Source: Acuticoccus yangtzensis
Lineage (GTDB): Bacteria; Pseudomonadota; Alphaproteobacteria; Rhizobiales; Amorphaceae
Length of the DNA: 64,000 bases
Direction of reading: 5' to 3'
Assembly (NCBI RefSeq): GCF_001927245.1
Contig: NZ_MJUX01000009.1
Coordinates: 1-64,000, forward strand
The position numbers and the translations under genes were made by a program. How positions within the stretch are numbered: the first letter of the stretch is position 1; each line of letters starts with the position of its first letter. Positions 24,800 through 33,672 of this stretch are shown here, piece after piece. The notes under the pieces were generated by a model. That model saw nothing but the letters and a program-made list of their open reading frames with translations, was not told where the DNA came from and made no database searches.

Positions 24800-25914
24800 T
24801 GCGCGGCCTCCTGCCAGCGGCCGCGGTCCGGCCCGGAACCGGCCGGCCCCGCCCCGTGCGGCCCCGGCATGAAGGGCGGCGCCGCCTCATCCACCGCACG
24901 CACCGCCGCCGAGGCTCGCGCCGCCGGGTGCTGCGCCTCCGCAGGGGTGCGCGCGTCGGCCGGAACGGGGTCGAAACAGGCGAGCGCACGCCCGTCCGCA
25001 TCCGGCTCGAGCCGCGGGCGCTGCAGGCTGCAAACGGCCACCGCACGCGCGCACCGCGGCGCGAAGGCACAGCCCTGCGGCAGCGCACGCGGGTCCGGCA
25101 CCGTGCCGGGGATCGGCGAAAGGCGCGTCCGCGGCCCGGTCAGCGACGGCAACGCATCGAACAGGCCGCGCGTATAGGGATGGCGCGGCGCGTCGAACAC
25201 CCGCCCCACCGGCCCGGATTCCACGATGCGCCCCGCATACATCACGCAGATGCGCTCGCACACCTGCGCCACCGCGCCGAGGTCGTGGCTGATGAACACC
25301 ACCGCCATGCCCATCTCCTCGCGCAACGTCGCGAGTAGATCGAGGATCTGCGCCTGGATCGTCGCGTCCAGCGCCGTGGTCGGCTCGTCGGCCACCAAAA
25401 GGTCCGGCTCGCCCGCCAGCGCCATGGCGATCATCAGCCGCTGACACTGCCCGCCGGAGAATTCGTGCGGGTAGAGGTCGAAACGGCGCGCCGGATCGGG
25501 GATGCCGACGAGCTCCATCAGCCGCACCGCCTCGCGCCGCGCCGCCTTGCCCTTCAGGCCGCGGTGGATCCCCAGCGCCTCGGTGATCTGCCGCCCGGCG
25601 CGGATCACAGGGTTCAGCGCGCTCGACGGGTCCTGGAAGATCATCGCCACCTTGGCGCCGCGCACCCCCTCCAGCGTCGCGCGCTGCGCGCCGACGAGAT
25701 CCACCGCGCCGAGCCGCACCTGACCCGACACGCGCGCCTTCGCCGGCAAGAGGCCCAGCGCCGCCAGCCACGTCACCGACTTTCCGCAGCCGGATTCGCC
25801 GACGAGGCCCACCGCCTCGCCCGGCGCCACGTCGAGGTCGATCCCGTGCAGCACCGGCACGCCGTCGAAGGCGACCGAAAGATCGCGGATTTGAACCAGA
25901 TGGGAACGAGACAT
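24796..25914 (-). CDS. Dpp/Opp-type ABC transporter ATPase D
   Basis: 372 residues from the ATG at 25914, which begins MSRSHLVQIRDLSVAFDGVP. Walker A is GESGCGKS, the signature FSGGQCQRLMIAMAL and Walker [13 protein letters not shown]. The Cys-containing end (GCAFAPRCARAVAVCSLQRP) is intact, followed by a variable Ala/Pro-rich tail of about 60 residues. It forms a heterodimer with the DppF-like ATPase. A hairpin terminator separates it from the upstream receptor gene. Confidence 0.92.
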   Translation of the reverse strand: MSRSHLVQIRDLSVAFDGVPVLHGIDLDVAPGEAVGLVGESGCGKSVTWLAALGLLPAKARVSGQVRLGAVDLVGAQRATLEGVRGAKVAMIFQDPSSALNPVIRAGRQITEALGIHRGLKGKAARREAVRLMELVGIPDPARRFDLYPHEFSGGQCQRLMIAMALAGEPDLLVADEPTTALDATIQAQILDLLATLREEMGMAVVFISHDLGAVAQVCERICVMYAGRIVESGPVGRVFDAPRHPYTRGLFDALPSLTGPRTRLSPIPGTVPDPRALPQGCAFAPRCARAVAVCSLQRPRLEPDADGRALACFDPVPADARTPAEAQHPAARASAAVRAVDEAAPPFMPGPHGAGPAGSGPDRGRWQEAAQ

Positions 25915-25956
25915 CAGCGGCCCCCCGTTGGGTTTCGTGCCGGCAATCCGGCAAAC

Positions 25957-25990
25957 GCAAAACCCCGGCGGCACGAGGCCGCCGGGGTGA
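25957..25990 (-). terminator. Intercistronic terminator/attenuator after the receptor gene
   Basis: Read on the minus strand, ACCCCGGCGGC pairs with GCCGCCGGGGT around a five-base loop and is followed by TTTTGCGTTT. It lies 20 bp after the binding-protein stop and before the ATPase D start. It should let only part of the transcription continue, giving excess receptor over transporter. Confidence 0.8.
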
Positions 25991-26009
25991 AACGACGCGG
26001 TGAAGGCGC

Positions 26010-27644
26010 TCAGTCGGCCCAGTTGCCGGCGCGGAAGTCCATGGCGAAGGCCGGAGCCGCACGCCAGTTGAGGTCGGAGCGCATGCCGGTGAACACCGCG
26101 TTCTGGTGCAGCACCTGGTAGGCCGGGTCCTCACGCTCGCAGATTTCCAGCATCCGCTTGGCCGCGGCCTTGCGCTTGTCGTGATCCGTGGAGGTCTCCA
26201 TCAGCACGCAAAGCTGGTTCATCTCGTCGTTCGACCAGTCGCGCATCTGCTGGATCTGGCTGTTCGGGCCGAACTGGACGACGATCGGCGTGATCGGGTC
26301 GTTGATGTTGTTCGACGCCGACCAGTCGCGCACACCCTTCACGCCTTCGTGGGCGTGGATCTGGCCCCAGTTCTCCACCATCTGGATCTCGACGTTGAGA
26401 CCGACCTGGCGCCACATCTCCACCATGATCTGCCCATTGGGCGTCTGGTTGATGTAGTAGTTGTTGAGGAGGCGATAGGGGATCGCGTCGCCCTTGTAGT
26501 TCGCCTGGCGCAAGAGGTCGCGGGCGAGCTCCGGGTTATATTCCGGCACCGTCCAACCTTCGATGAACATGTCCGACGCGCGGAAGCTCTCGAACTGCAG
26601 GCCGGCCGGTATCACCGTCATGCCGCCCCACAGGGAGTCGACGATGGCGCGGCGGTCGATCGAGTGCGTCATCGCGCGGCGCACCAGCGGATCGGCCAGG
26701 ATCTCGTTCTCGGTGTTGAAGGTCGAGATGCGGTGGTTCCAGATGGTGGAGGACTGCACCTCGAACCCGGCCGCGTTCTGCACGCTGGCGATCTGGTCCG
26801 GCGGCAGGTCGCAGGCGAAGTCGTATTCGCCCGACAAAAGCCCGTTCACGCGGCTCGCAACCTCCGGCACCTCGACGAAGGTGATGCGCTCCAGCGGCGG
26901 ACGGCCGCCCCAATAATCGTCGAACGCGACCAAGGTCAGCGACACGTCCGGGCGGTACTCTTCGACCATGTAGGGGCCGGTGGTGACGGGCTTCTTGGCC
27001 CAGTCGGCGTAGGTTGCCGCCTCGTCCCAGCCGCGGCGGCTCAGGATCTGGCTGCCATAGGCGTAAAGGCGGCCCTCCAGCGTCACGTCCGGCGTCGCGT
27101 TGTGCAGGCGCACCGTGTACTTGTCGACGACCTCGATGCCGGCCAGCGCAGGCCACAGGCGGCGGCCGATGCCCGGCACCGCGGCCGGCAGATCCTTACC
27201 GGTCTGCGGGCGGTAGTCCTCGGCGTAGATCGTCTTGCCGCCCGCGGGCTCGGTGTCGGCGAACACGCGCTCGGGCGAGAAGGAGAAGGCCACGTCCTCG
27301 GCCGTCATCTCGTCGCCGTTGTGGAAGCGCACGCCCTCGCGCAGCTTCAGCTCGATGGTCTGATCGTCGAGCCGCGTCCACTCGGTGGCGAGGCCGGGGA
27401 CCGGACCCTGGTTGCCCATCCAGTCACGCAGGATGAGGCCTTCCCACAGGTTCGGGAAGAAGACGCGCTCACCGACGTTCGACTGCTCGTGATACGGGTC
27501 CAACGTGTTGTTGTTGGAGATCTTCTGCACCGCGATGGTGAGCGACGGGCGCGCACCCTGGGCGCGCAGATAACCCGGCAGCGCCAGCGTGCCGGCGGCC
27601 GCGCCCATGAGGCCGAGCGCATGGCGGCGATTGAGGATGAGCAT
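26010..27644 (-). CDS. Dpp/Opp-type ABC transporter substrate-binding protein
   Basis: 544 residues, normal for the SBP_bac_5 family. The N-terminus has a twin-Arg-like start (LNRRHALGLMGAAAGTLALP) and then a cleavage region near RAQG, so export by Tat or Sec to the periplasm is likely. Family motifs include LATEWTRLDDQTIELKLREG, VRFHNGDEMTAEDVAFSFSP and RRAMTHSIDRRAIVDSLWGG. It is the first gene of the minus-strand operon with two ATPases, two permeases, a glycerophosphodiesterase and a HAD phosphatase. A phosphodiester ligand is suggested by context only. Confidence 0.9.
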   Translation of the reverse strand: MLILNRRHALGLMGAAAGTLALPGYLRAQGARPSLTIAVQKISNNNTLDPYHEQSNVGERVFFPNLWEGLILRDWMGNQGPVPGLATEWTRLDDQTIELKLREGVRFHNGDEMTAEDVAFSFSPERVFADTEPAGGKTIYAEDYRPQTGKDLPAAVPGIGRRLWPALAGIEVVDKYTVRLHNATPDVTLEGRLYAYGSQILSRRGWDEAATYADWAKKPVTTGPYMVEEYRPDVSLTLVAFDDYWGGRPPLERITFVEVPEVASRVNGLLSGEYDFACDLPPDQIASVQNAAGFEVQSSTIWNHRISTFNTENEILADPLVRRAMTHSIDRRAIVDSLWGGMTVIPAGLQFESFRASDMFIEGWTVPEYNPELARDLLRQANYKGDAIPYRLLNNYYINQTPNGQIMVEMWRQVGLNVEIQMVENWGQIHAHEGVKGVRDWSASNNINDPITPIVVQFGPNSQIQQMRDWSNDEMNQLCVLMETSTDHDKRKAAAKRMLEICEREDPAYQVLHQNAVFTGMRSDLNWRAAPAFAMDFRAGNWAD

Positions 27645-27753
27645 GTGTCACTCCAGTCGTCTGGCGCAGCGGCGCCGGGGACAAGGGCGGCCGCGACGAT
27701 GCGGCCCGATCCCCGCCGCCTACCGAGCGCGCTTGACGCTCTGACGACACTTT

Positions 27754-27766
27754 CAAAACGCTTTTG
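27754..27766. promoter_or_regulatory. Candidate operator dyad in the divergent region
   Basis: CAAAACGCTTTTG is an inverted repeat (CAAAA/TTTTG around CGC) in the AT-rich part of the 258-bp gap between the divergent receptor gene and the isomerase gene. A central CG flanked by A and T runs resembles LacI/GalR-type operators. No matching regulator gene is nearby. Confidence 0.4.
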
Positions 27767-27902
27767 TTACAGCCGCATGGCGGATTGCCGCGCCGCCGCG
27801 CGCAAGGGGCTTCGTCATCGGACCGTCACGCCAGCGTCGTCGCAGCGTCATCGGCCGGGCCTAGCCGGGGGCGTGACCTCTCCCCCGATTGGATGCCTCC
27901 CC

Positions 27903-28721
27903 ATGACCGACCTGCCCCTCCTCGGCGCGGCAATGCCGCTCGATGTGCTCGAAACCCTGCGCGACTTCATCGTCGACGAGGGGCGCGACCTGGAGCTTCA
28001 GGACTTCATCTTCGCCGAGGTGCTGGACGGTGATTGGCAGCCCAAGGTGGACCGCGCGCGAAAGCTGCTGGACGGTTATGCCGGGCGGCTCGGTATCCAC
28101 GGGCCCTTCTGGGGGCTGACGATCGCGAGCCACGATCCCGAGATCCGCGCGGTGGTGACGAAGCGCATGCGCCAAGGCCTCGCCGTCTGCGAGGCGCTCG
28201 GCGCGACGCAGATGGTGATCCACAGCCCCGTCACCACCTGGGACGCCAACAACCTCGACAATCTGCCCGGCCAGCGCGAGGCGCTCGCCGAACGCGTCCA
28301 CCTGACGCTGGACCCGGTGATTTCCCAGGCCGAGGCCGCAGGGGTGACGATGGTGCTGGAAAATATCGAAGACAAAGACCCCGCCGCGCGCTGCGTTCTG
28401 GCGGACAGCTTCGCCAGCCCCGCCGTCGCCGTCTCCATCGACACCGGCCACGCCCACTATGCGCACGGTTCCACTGGCGCGCCGCCGGTCGACTACTATG
28501 TGCGCGCGGCCGGCGACCGGCTGCAGCACATCCACCTGCAGGACGCCGACGGTTATGCCGACCGCCATTGGCGCATCGGCAACGGCACGGTGAACTGGCC
28601 GGCCGTCTTCGCCGCGCTCGGAACGTTGTCGTCGCGCCCGCGCCTCATCATGGAGCTGCGCGACAAGTCCGGCATCCTGCCCTCCGCGGCGTGGCTGAAC
28701 GCCGCCGGTCTGGCACGCTGA
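27903..28721 (+). CDS. Sugar phosphate isomerase/epimerase-like TIM-barrel protein
   Basis: 272 residues of the AP-endonuclease-2/xylose-isomerase-like TIM barrel. The metal ligands are visible in order: Glu in MVLENIED, Asp and His in SIDTGHAHYAH, His in HIHLQDADG, and Glu in LIMELR near the C-terminus. Family members isomerise or epimerise sugars and inositol derivatives (IolE, IolI) or cleave DNA; no substrate can be read here. The ATG at 27903 is chosen because homology starts there. Four bp separate it from the next gene, so both are co-transcribed, divergent from the importer operon. Confidence 0.85.
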   Translation: MTDLPLLGAAMPLDVLETLRDFIVDEGRDLELQDFIFAEVLDGDWQPKVDRARKLLDGYAGRLGIHGPFWGLTIASHDPEIRAVVTKRMRQGLAVCEALGATQMVIHSPVTTWDANNLDNLPGQREALAERVHLTLDPVISQAEAAGVTMVLENIEDKDPAARCVLADSFASPAVAVSIDTGHAHYAHGSTGAPPVDYYVRAAGDRLQHIHLQDADGYADRHWRIGNGTVNWPAVFAALGTLSSRPRLIMELRDKSGILPSAAWLNAAGLAR

Positions 28722-28725
28722 AGCG

Positions 28726-30141
28726 ATGAAACCGGGCAGCACCCTCCTCGTCACCTTCGACGGCCTGCGCCGCGACCGGGCGACCGCCGATCTGATGCCG
28801 AACCTCGCCGCCTTCATGGCCGCGGGGACGGACTTCATCAACGCGCGCAGCATGTTCCCCAGCGAAACGCGGGTGTGCGTGACGAGCACCTTCACCGGCT
28901 GCGCGCCGGCCGACCACGGCCTCGTCGCCAACACCTTCCACCACCCGGCGCTGGCGGGGCGCCCGGTCAACACCGGTCAGGTGGACGACCTGATGCACGT
29001 CACCGCCGCGGGGCCGCTGCTGCACGCCGTGCCGCTCGGTGACCGGCTGGCGGCGGCGGGCAAGTCGATGGTGGTGGTCAGCACCGCGTCGACCGGGTCC
29101 ACGCATCTGATGAACCCCCACGCCGCCGCCAACGGCCACGAGGTCTTCTCCTGCCACCAGACCAACGACCGTGACGCCGCCATCGACCGCGACGCACGCG
29201 CCCTCCTCGGCCCCGTCCCGCCGATGACGACGCCGAACGACGCGCGCATCACCCACGCCGGGCGCGTCGTCACCGAGATCGTCTGGCCGAGCCGCGACCC
29301 CGACCTGTGCGTCCTGTGGCTGAACGACCCGGACCTGACCGAGCACGCCTTCGGGGTGACGGCGCCCGAGACCGAGGCGGCGCAGCGGCACACCGACGCC
29401 GTGTTCGGCGACATCCTCGCCTGGTGGCGCCGCGGGAAGGGGCCGGAAAATCTCATCGTGATGTCGGACCACGGCCAGATCACCGGGTCCGCTCTCGCCT
29501 CGCCCGCGGCCGACCTCGCCGGCGGATGGGAAGGCCGCCTGTCGCCCGGCGTCTTCAACGGCCTGTGGCTGGACGATCCTTCCCCCGCCGCCGTCGCACG
29601 CATGGTGGACCGGCTGACCGAAATGCCCTGGTGCGGCCTCGTCTTCACCGGGCGCGGGGCCGATGCCGCCGTGGGTACGCTGCCCATGGGCCTCACCGCG
29701 CAAGGCCACGCCCTGGCGCCGGACATCGCCTTCACGCTGCGCTCCACCGGGCCCGACCACGGGCGCGACGCGGCCGAGCAGAGCCGCTACTTCGCCGACT
29801 ACATCGCGGTCGGCGGCGGCATCCACGGCGGGCTGAACCGGGGCGAGCTCTCCACCGTGCTCGCCGGGGCCGGACCGCGCTTCCAGGCCGCCACCGTCAG
29901 CGACACGCCCTGCTGGCTGCCCGACATCGCCCCCACGATCCTGCACCTTCTCGGCCTTCCCGCCCACGGCATGCGCGGCCGGGCGCTGACCGAGGCGTTC
30001 GGCGAAGCGCCCCCCACCGTCACACACACTGTGCACACGGTGGAGCATCGCGGCTTCGTGCAGCATCTGGCGCGGTGGGAGGTCGGCGGCCGCGGCATCG
30101 TCGACGAGGGATGGACCGAGGGCACCGGCGCCTGGGGCTGA
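28726..30141 (+). CDS. Alkaline-phosphatase-superfamily phosphodiesterase (NPP-like)
   Basis: 471 residues. The superfamily metal site is recognisable: Asp in LVTFDGLRRDR, the nucleophile Thr/Ser region MFPSETRVCVTSTFTGCAPA, the Asp-x3-His of NDPDLTEHAFG, DHG in VMSDHGQITG, and a late His in GGGIHGGLNRGE. Such enzymes hydrolyse phosphodiesters, phosphomonoesters or phosphonates. No signal peptide is seen, so it should act in the cytoplasm, like the glycerophosphodiesterase encoded nearby. It is paired with the TIM-barrel isomerase gene 4 bp upstream. The substrate is unknown. Confidence 0.85.
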   Translation: MKPGSTLLVTFDGLRRDRATADLMPNLAAFMAAGTDFINARSMFPSETRVCVTSTFTGCAPADHGLVANTFHHPALAGRPVNTGQVDDLMHVTAAGPLLHAVPLGDRLAAAGKSMVVVSTASTGSTHLMNPHAAANGHEVFSCHQTNDRDAAIDRDARALLGPVPPMTTPNDARITHAGRVVTEIVWPSRDPDLCVLWLNDPDLTEHAFGVTAPETEAAQRHTDAVFGDILAWWRRGKGPENLIVMSDHGQITGSALASPAADLAGGWEGRLSPGVFNGLWLDDPSPAAVARMVDRLTEMPWCGLVFTGRGADAAVGTLPMGLTAQGHALAPDIAFTLRSTGPDHGRDAAEQSRYFADYIAVGGGIHGGLNRGELSTVLAGAGPRFQAATVSDTPCWLPDIAPTILHLLGLPAHGMRGRALTEAFGEAPPTVTHTVHTVEHRGFVQHLARWEVGGRGIVDEGWTEGTGAWG

Positions 30142-30247
30142 TCCGCAGCGCAACAGCCCCGGCGGCGACCCCGTACGAAGAACCGCCGCCACATGCCCCG
30201 GCCGCGCGCACGTCACCGCGGCGGGCCGGGCGCATCGCGGCGGACGC

Positions 30248-30853
30248 TCACCCGTCGATGAGCGCCCTCAGCTTGGTGAGGCGCGCCTCGGCCGTTTCCC
30301 CGTAGGCGATCGTCCCTGCGAAATCGCCCTGCGCATCCATCAGATAGACGGCGGCGGAGTGGTTCATCGTGTAGCCGCCGCCCTCCAGCGGCACCTTTTC
30401 CCAAAACACGCGGTAGTCGCGCCGCAGGGCCTCGAGGTCCTCGTCATCGCCGATCAGGCCGACGATGCGCGGATCGAACACACCGAGATAGTCTGACAGA
30501 AACGCCGCCGTATCCCGCTCCGGGTCCACGGTGACGAACAGCACCTTCAGCCGGTCCCCGTCCGCGCCGAGTTCGCCGAGCGCCGTCGACATCTCCCACA
30601 GCGTGGTCGGGCAGATCTCCGGACAATGGGTGAAGCCGAAGAAGACCGCGAAGGGCGTCCCCTTCAGATCCGTGTCGGACAACGTTCCGCCGGTGTGCGT
30701 GGCGAGCGTGAAGGGCCCGCCGACCCCGCCTTTCACCGTCGACGCGGCGGGCGCGCCGTCGGCCTGCTGCGCGACGAAGCCGATCAGCAGCGACCCGGCC
30801 ACGGCCAGCACCACGGCCACCGCGGCGGCGAGGACGAGGATGCGGCGGATCAT
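30248..30853 (-). CDS. SCO1/SenC family copper chaperone
   Basis: 201 residues, anchored by an N-terminal helix (about residues 4-28) with the thioredoxin-like domain in the periplasm. The copper site is complete: Cys77 and Cys81 in FTHCPEICP and His165 in TMNHSAAVYL. SCO proteins deliver copper to haem-copper oxidases or act as thiol reductases. The start is the ATG at 30853. It follows an MHS transporter gene on the same strand (28 bp gap) and is divergent from cyoABCD, so a role in maturing that oxidase is likely. Confidence 0.93.
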   Translation of the reverse strand: MIRRILVLAAAVAVVLAVAGSLLIGFVAQQADGAPAASTVKGGVGGPFTLATHTGGTLSDTDLKGTPFAVFFGFTHCPEICPTTLWEMSTALGELGADGDRLKVLFVTVDPERDTAAFLSDYLGVFDPRIVGLIGDDEDLEALRRDYRVFWEKVPLEGGGYTMNHSAAVYLMDAQGDFAGTIAYGETAEARLTKLRALIDG

Positions 30854-30881
30854 GCCCGCCACCCGCAAGCAGCCCCGCCGG

Positions 30882-32264
30882 TCATGCCTTCGTCGCGCTC
30901 TTGTCCGCGACGGTGGCCGCAGGATCGGCTTCGGCCGCATCCGTGTCGGCGGAGGACGGGATGATCTCCCACCGGTAGGTCAGCCGCAGCGCCAGCAGCG
31001 TGCACAGCGCGCCCGACAGCAGATAGGCGCCCGCTGCGATGAGGCCGATCTCCGCCGACAGGAACAGCGCCACCAGCGGCGCGAACCCCGCCCCGAACAG
31101 CCACGCGAGGTCCGACGTGATCGCCGAGCCGGTATAGCGGAAGCGCTGCGTGAACCCCTCCGCCACCACGCCCGAAGACTGGCCGAAGGAGACGCCGAGC
31201 AGCGCGAAGCCCGACACCATGAACCACACCTCACCGATGATGCCGGCGCTCAGAAGGTGCGGCGCGAAACCGCTGAACGCCGCGGTCAAAAGCGCGCAGG
31301 TCCACAACACGCGGCGCCGTCCATAGCGGTCGGACAACAGACCCGACACGACGATGGCGATCATGAACACCACCGCGCCGATCGCCTCGATGGTGAGGAA
31401 GCGCCACGTCGCCTCGTCCGTGTAGAGGAAGATCCACGACAGCGGGAACACCGTCACCATGTGGAAGAGGGCGAAGGTCGCGAGCGGTGCGAAGGCGCCC
31501 AGAACGATCGTGCGCCCCTCGTGGCGCAGCGTGCGCAGGATGGGCTCGGGGCGCAGCTCGCGCGCGTCGAACAGGCGGGTATATTCCGGCGTCACCACGA
31601 TGCGCAGCCGCGCGAACAGCGCCACCACGTTGATCGCGAAGGCGACGAAGAACGGGTAGCGCCAACCCCAATCGTAGAAGTCCGTCGGCGCCAGGATGGC
31701 GACGAAATAGGCGAAGAGCACCGTGGCGACCAGCAGCCCGACGGCGGCGCCGAACTGCGGGATCATCGCGTAGAAGCCGCGCTTGTGGGCCGGAGCGTTC
31801 AGCGCCAGAAGCGAGGCGAGACCGTCCCACGAGCCGCCCAGCGCCAGCCCCTGCATGATGCGCAGGATGATCAGCACCACCGCCGCCCAATGGCCGATCG
31901 AATCGTAGGTCGGCAGGAATCCGAGCGCCACCGTCGCCGTGCCCAGCATGAACAGCGCGATCGTCAGCTTCATCGCCTTGCCGTAGGCGCGGTCGATCGC
32001 GGTGAAGAGCACGGTGCCGAGCGGCCTGGCGACGAAGGCCAGGCTGAAGATCGCGAAACAGTAGAGCGTCGCCGTCAGCGGATCCGCGTAGGAGAAGACC
32101 CGCGTCGGAAACACGATCACGCAGGCGATCGCGAACACGAAGAAGTCGAAGAACTCCGACGCGCGGCCGATGATCACCCCCACGGCGATGTCGTTGGGAT
32201 TCACGTCGGCGTGGCGGGTGTTGACGATGCGGGCGTCGCGTTCAGCCGTGGTTTCGGCAGTCAT
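30882..32264 (-). CDS. MFS transporter, metabolite:proton symporter (MHS) family
   Basis: 460 residues with 12 predicted helices. The MHS signature around the first helices (GRASEFFDFFVFAIACVIVF) and the loop between helices 2 and 3 with RPLGTVLFTAIDRAYGK are clear, and a second inter-domain motif is SDRYGRRRVL. Relatives import organic acids, betaines or osmolytes such as proline and shikimate. The start is the ATG at 32264, after an AGGACG site. MHS genes are often found beside cyo operons; whether the solute matters to respiration is unknown. Confidence 0.9.
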   Translation of the reverse strand: MTAETTAERDARIVNTRHADVNPNDIAVGVIIGRASEFFDFFVFAIACVIVFPTRVFSYADPLTATLYCFAIFSLAFVARPLGTVLFTAIDRAYGKAMKLTIALFMLGTATVALGFLPTYDSIGHWAAVVLIILRIMQGLALGGSWDGLASLLALNAPAHKRGFYAMIPQFGAAVGLLVATVLFAYFVAILAPTDFYDWGWRYPFFVAFAINVVALFARLRIVVTPEYTRLFDARELRPEPILRTLRHEGRTIVLGAFAPLATFALFHMVTVFPLSWIFLYTDEATWRFLTIEAIGAVVFMIAIVVSGLLSDRYGRRRVLWTCALLTAAFSGFAPHLLSAGIIGEVWFMVSGFALLGVSFGQSSGVVAEGFTQRFRYTGSAITSDLAWLFGAGFAPLVALFLSAEIGLIAAGAYLLSGALCTLLALRLTYRWEIIPSSADTDAAEADPAATVADKSATKA

Positions 32265-32356
32265 CAATGGTCGTCCTGCGGGTGGGCGTCGAAGGGCTGC
32301 GCGGCAAAGCGCGGGGTGAGACCGGCACACGCGCCAGCCTCATCGCGCCTTTTGCC

Positions 32357-32370
32357 TTGATCTGCGGCAA
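32357..32370. promoter_or_regulatory. FNR/FixK-like box upstream of cyoA
   Basis: TTGATCTGCGGCAA matches the TTGA-N6-TCAA consensus of alphaproteobacterial FNR/FixK regulators at seven of eight positions. It lies about 90 bp before cyoA in the divergent region, a place suited to oxygen control of the oxidase. Confidence 0.5.
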
Positions 32371-32376
32371 AGGAGG

Positions 32377-32397
32377 GATTGGGCAAATTGTCCAATC
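32377..32397. promoter_or_regulatory. Second dyad upstream of cyoA
   Basis: GATTGG and CCAATC are perfect 6-bp arms separated by nine bases (GCAAATTGT), placed 6 bp after the FNR-like box. It could bind another dimeric regulator or belong to the core promoter region. Confidence 0.4.
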
Positions 32398-32461
32398 GCT
32401 GCCGCGGCGGCGATCGGGCAAGTCAGCATCATTCTCAGACCCTCCCTGCCCCAGTAGGCCC

Positions 32462-33658
32462 ATGCCGAAGTTACGCTTGCTCCCCCTTCTCCTGGTCACC
32501 GGCCTGCTCGGCGGCTGCAACATGGTCGTGATGAACCCCTCCGGCGACGTGGCCGCGCAGCAGCGCGACCTCATCCTCATCGCCACCGGCCTCATGCTCG
32601 TCGTCATCATCCCGGTGATGGTGATGACGGTGCTCTTCGCCTTCCGCTACCGCGCCAGCAACACCGAGGCGCCCTACGACCCCGAGTGGGACCATTCGAC
32701 TCAGATCGAGCTTGCCGTCTGGGCGGTGCCTCTCCTCATCATCATCGCGCTAGGCGCCTTCACCTGGGCCGGCACTCACCTCCTCGACCCCTACCGCCCG
32801 CTCGGCCGCATCGACCACCAAACGCCGATCGCCGAAGAGCACGAGCCGCTCGAGGTCCAGGTCGTCGCGCTCGACTGGAAGTGGCTGTTCATTCTGCCTG
32901 AATACGGCGTCGCCTCGGTCAACGAGCTCGCCGCCCCGGTGGACCGGCCGATCACCTTCAAGCTCACCTCCACCTCGGTGATGAACGCCTTCTACATCCC
33001 GGCGATGGCGGGCATGATCTACACCATGCCCGGTATGGAGACGACGCTGCACGGGGTGATCAACAAGCCCGGCGAATACGAGGGATTCTCCGCCAACTAT
33101 TCGGGCGCCGGCTTCTCCAAGATGCGTTTCGCCTTCCACGGCACCGACGAGGCGGGCTTCGACGCATGGATCGAGAAGGCCCGCTCCAGCGAGGCCGTTC
33201 TCGACCGCGAGACCTACCTCGCTTTGGAGCGTCCCAGCGAGGGCAACCCGGTGCAGCTCTACAGCCAGGCCGACGCCGACCTCTTCCCGCTCATCGTCAA
33301 CATGTGCGTCCAACCGGGGATGATGTGCATGAGCGAGATGGCCGCGATCGACCGCCAGGGCGGGCTGGGCCTCGCCGGCATCCACAACACGCTGCCGCTG
33401 ACCGCCGCGCTCTCGGACCGCAAGGCGCAGCCGGTGTTCGGCGCGGCGCCCAGCTATGTCGCCGCCATCTGCACCGAGGACGAGGCGATCGCCGGCTACG
33501 ACGCGGCGAACGATGCCGAGCTGCGCGACCGCTTCGCCTCGCTCTCCGGCTTCGGTCTTCTCGCCGCCGCCCAGCCGCCGGAGATCACGCCCGCGACGGC
33601 GCCCAACATGACACCCCTGCCGAGCCGCGCCGCCGCCGCTCCGCATGACAACCTCTGA
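32462..33658 (+). CDS. cyoA: Cytochrome bo-type ubiquinol oxidase subunit II
   Basis: 398 residues. The lipobox LLGGC places the lipidated Cys at residue 19, as in E. coli CyoA. Two membrane helices follow (about 38-62 and 82-105). The periplasmic cupredoxin domain has [20 protein letters not shown] and [19 protein letters not shown]. It lacks the Cys pair and other ligands of a CuA centre, which marks a quinol oxidase rather than a cytochrome c oxidase. The C-terminal tail is somewhat long. The ATG at 32462 starts the signal peptide. First gene of cyoABCD-surf1-regBA. Confidence 0.95.
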   Translation: MPKLRLLPLLLVTGLLGGCNMVVMNPSGDVAAQQRDLILIATGLMLVVIIPVMVMTVLFAFRYRASNTEAPYDPEWDHSTQIELAVWAVPLLIIIALGAFTWAGTHLLDPYRPLGRIDHQTPIAEEHEPLEVQVVALDWKWLFILPEYGVASVNELAAPVDRPITFKLTSTSVMNAFYIPAMAGMIYTMPGMETTLHGVINKPGEYEGFSANYSGAGFSKMRFAFHGTDEAGFDAWIEKARSSEAVLDRETYLALERPSEGNPVQLYSQADADLFPLIVNMCVQPGMMCMSEMAAIDRQGGLGLAGIHNTLPLTAALSDRKAQPVFGAAPSYVAAICTEDEAIAGYDAANDAELRDRFASLSGFGLLAAAQPPEITPATAPNMTPLPSRAAAAPHDNL

Positions 33659-33672
33659 ACCGCATTGAACCG

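Noticed and set aside
26106-27902. Plus-strand frame running into the isomerase gene from 26106
   Set aside because: It is antisense to the substrate-binding protein gene. The isomerase family N-terminus begins at 27903.
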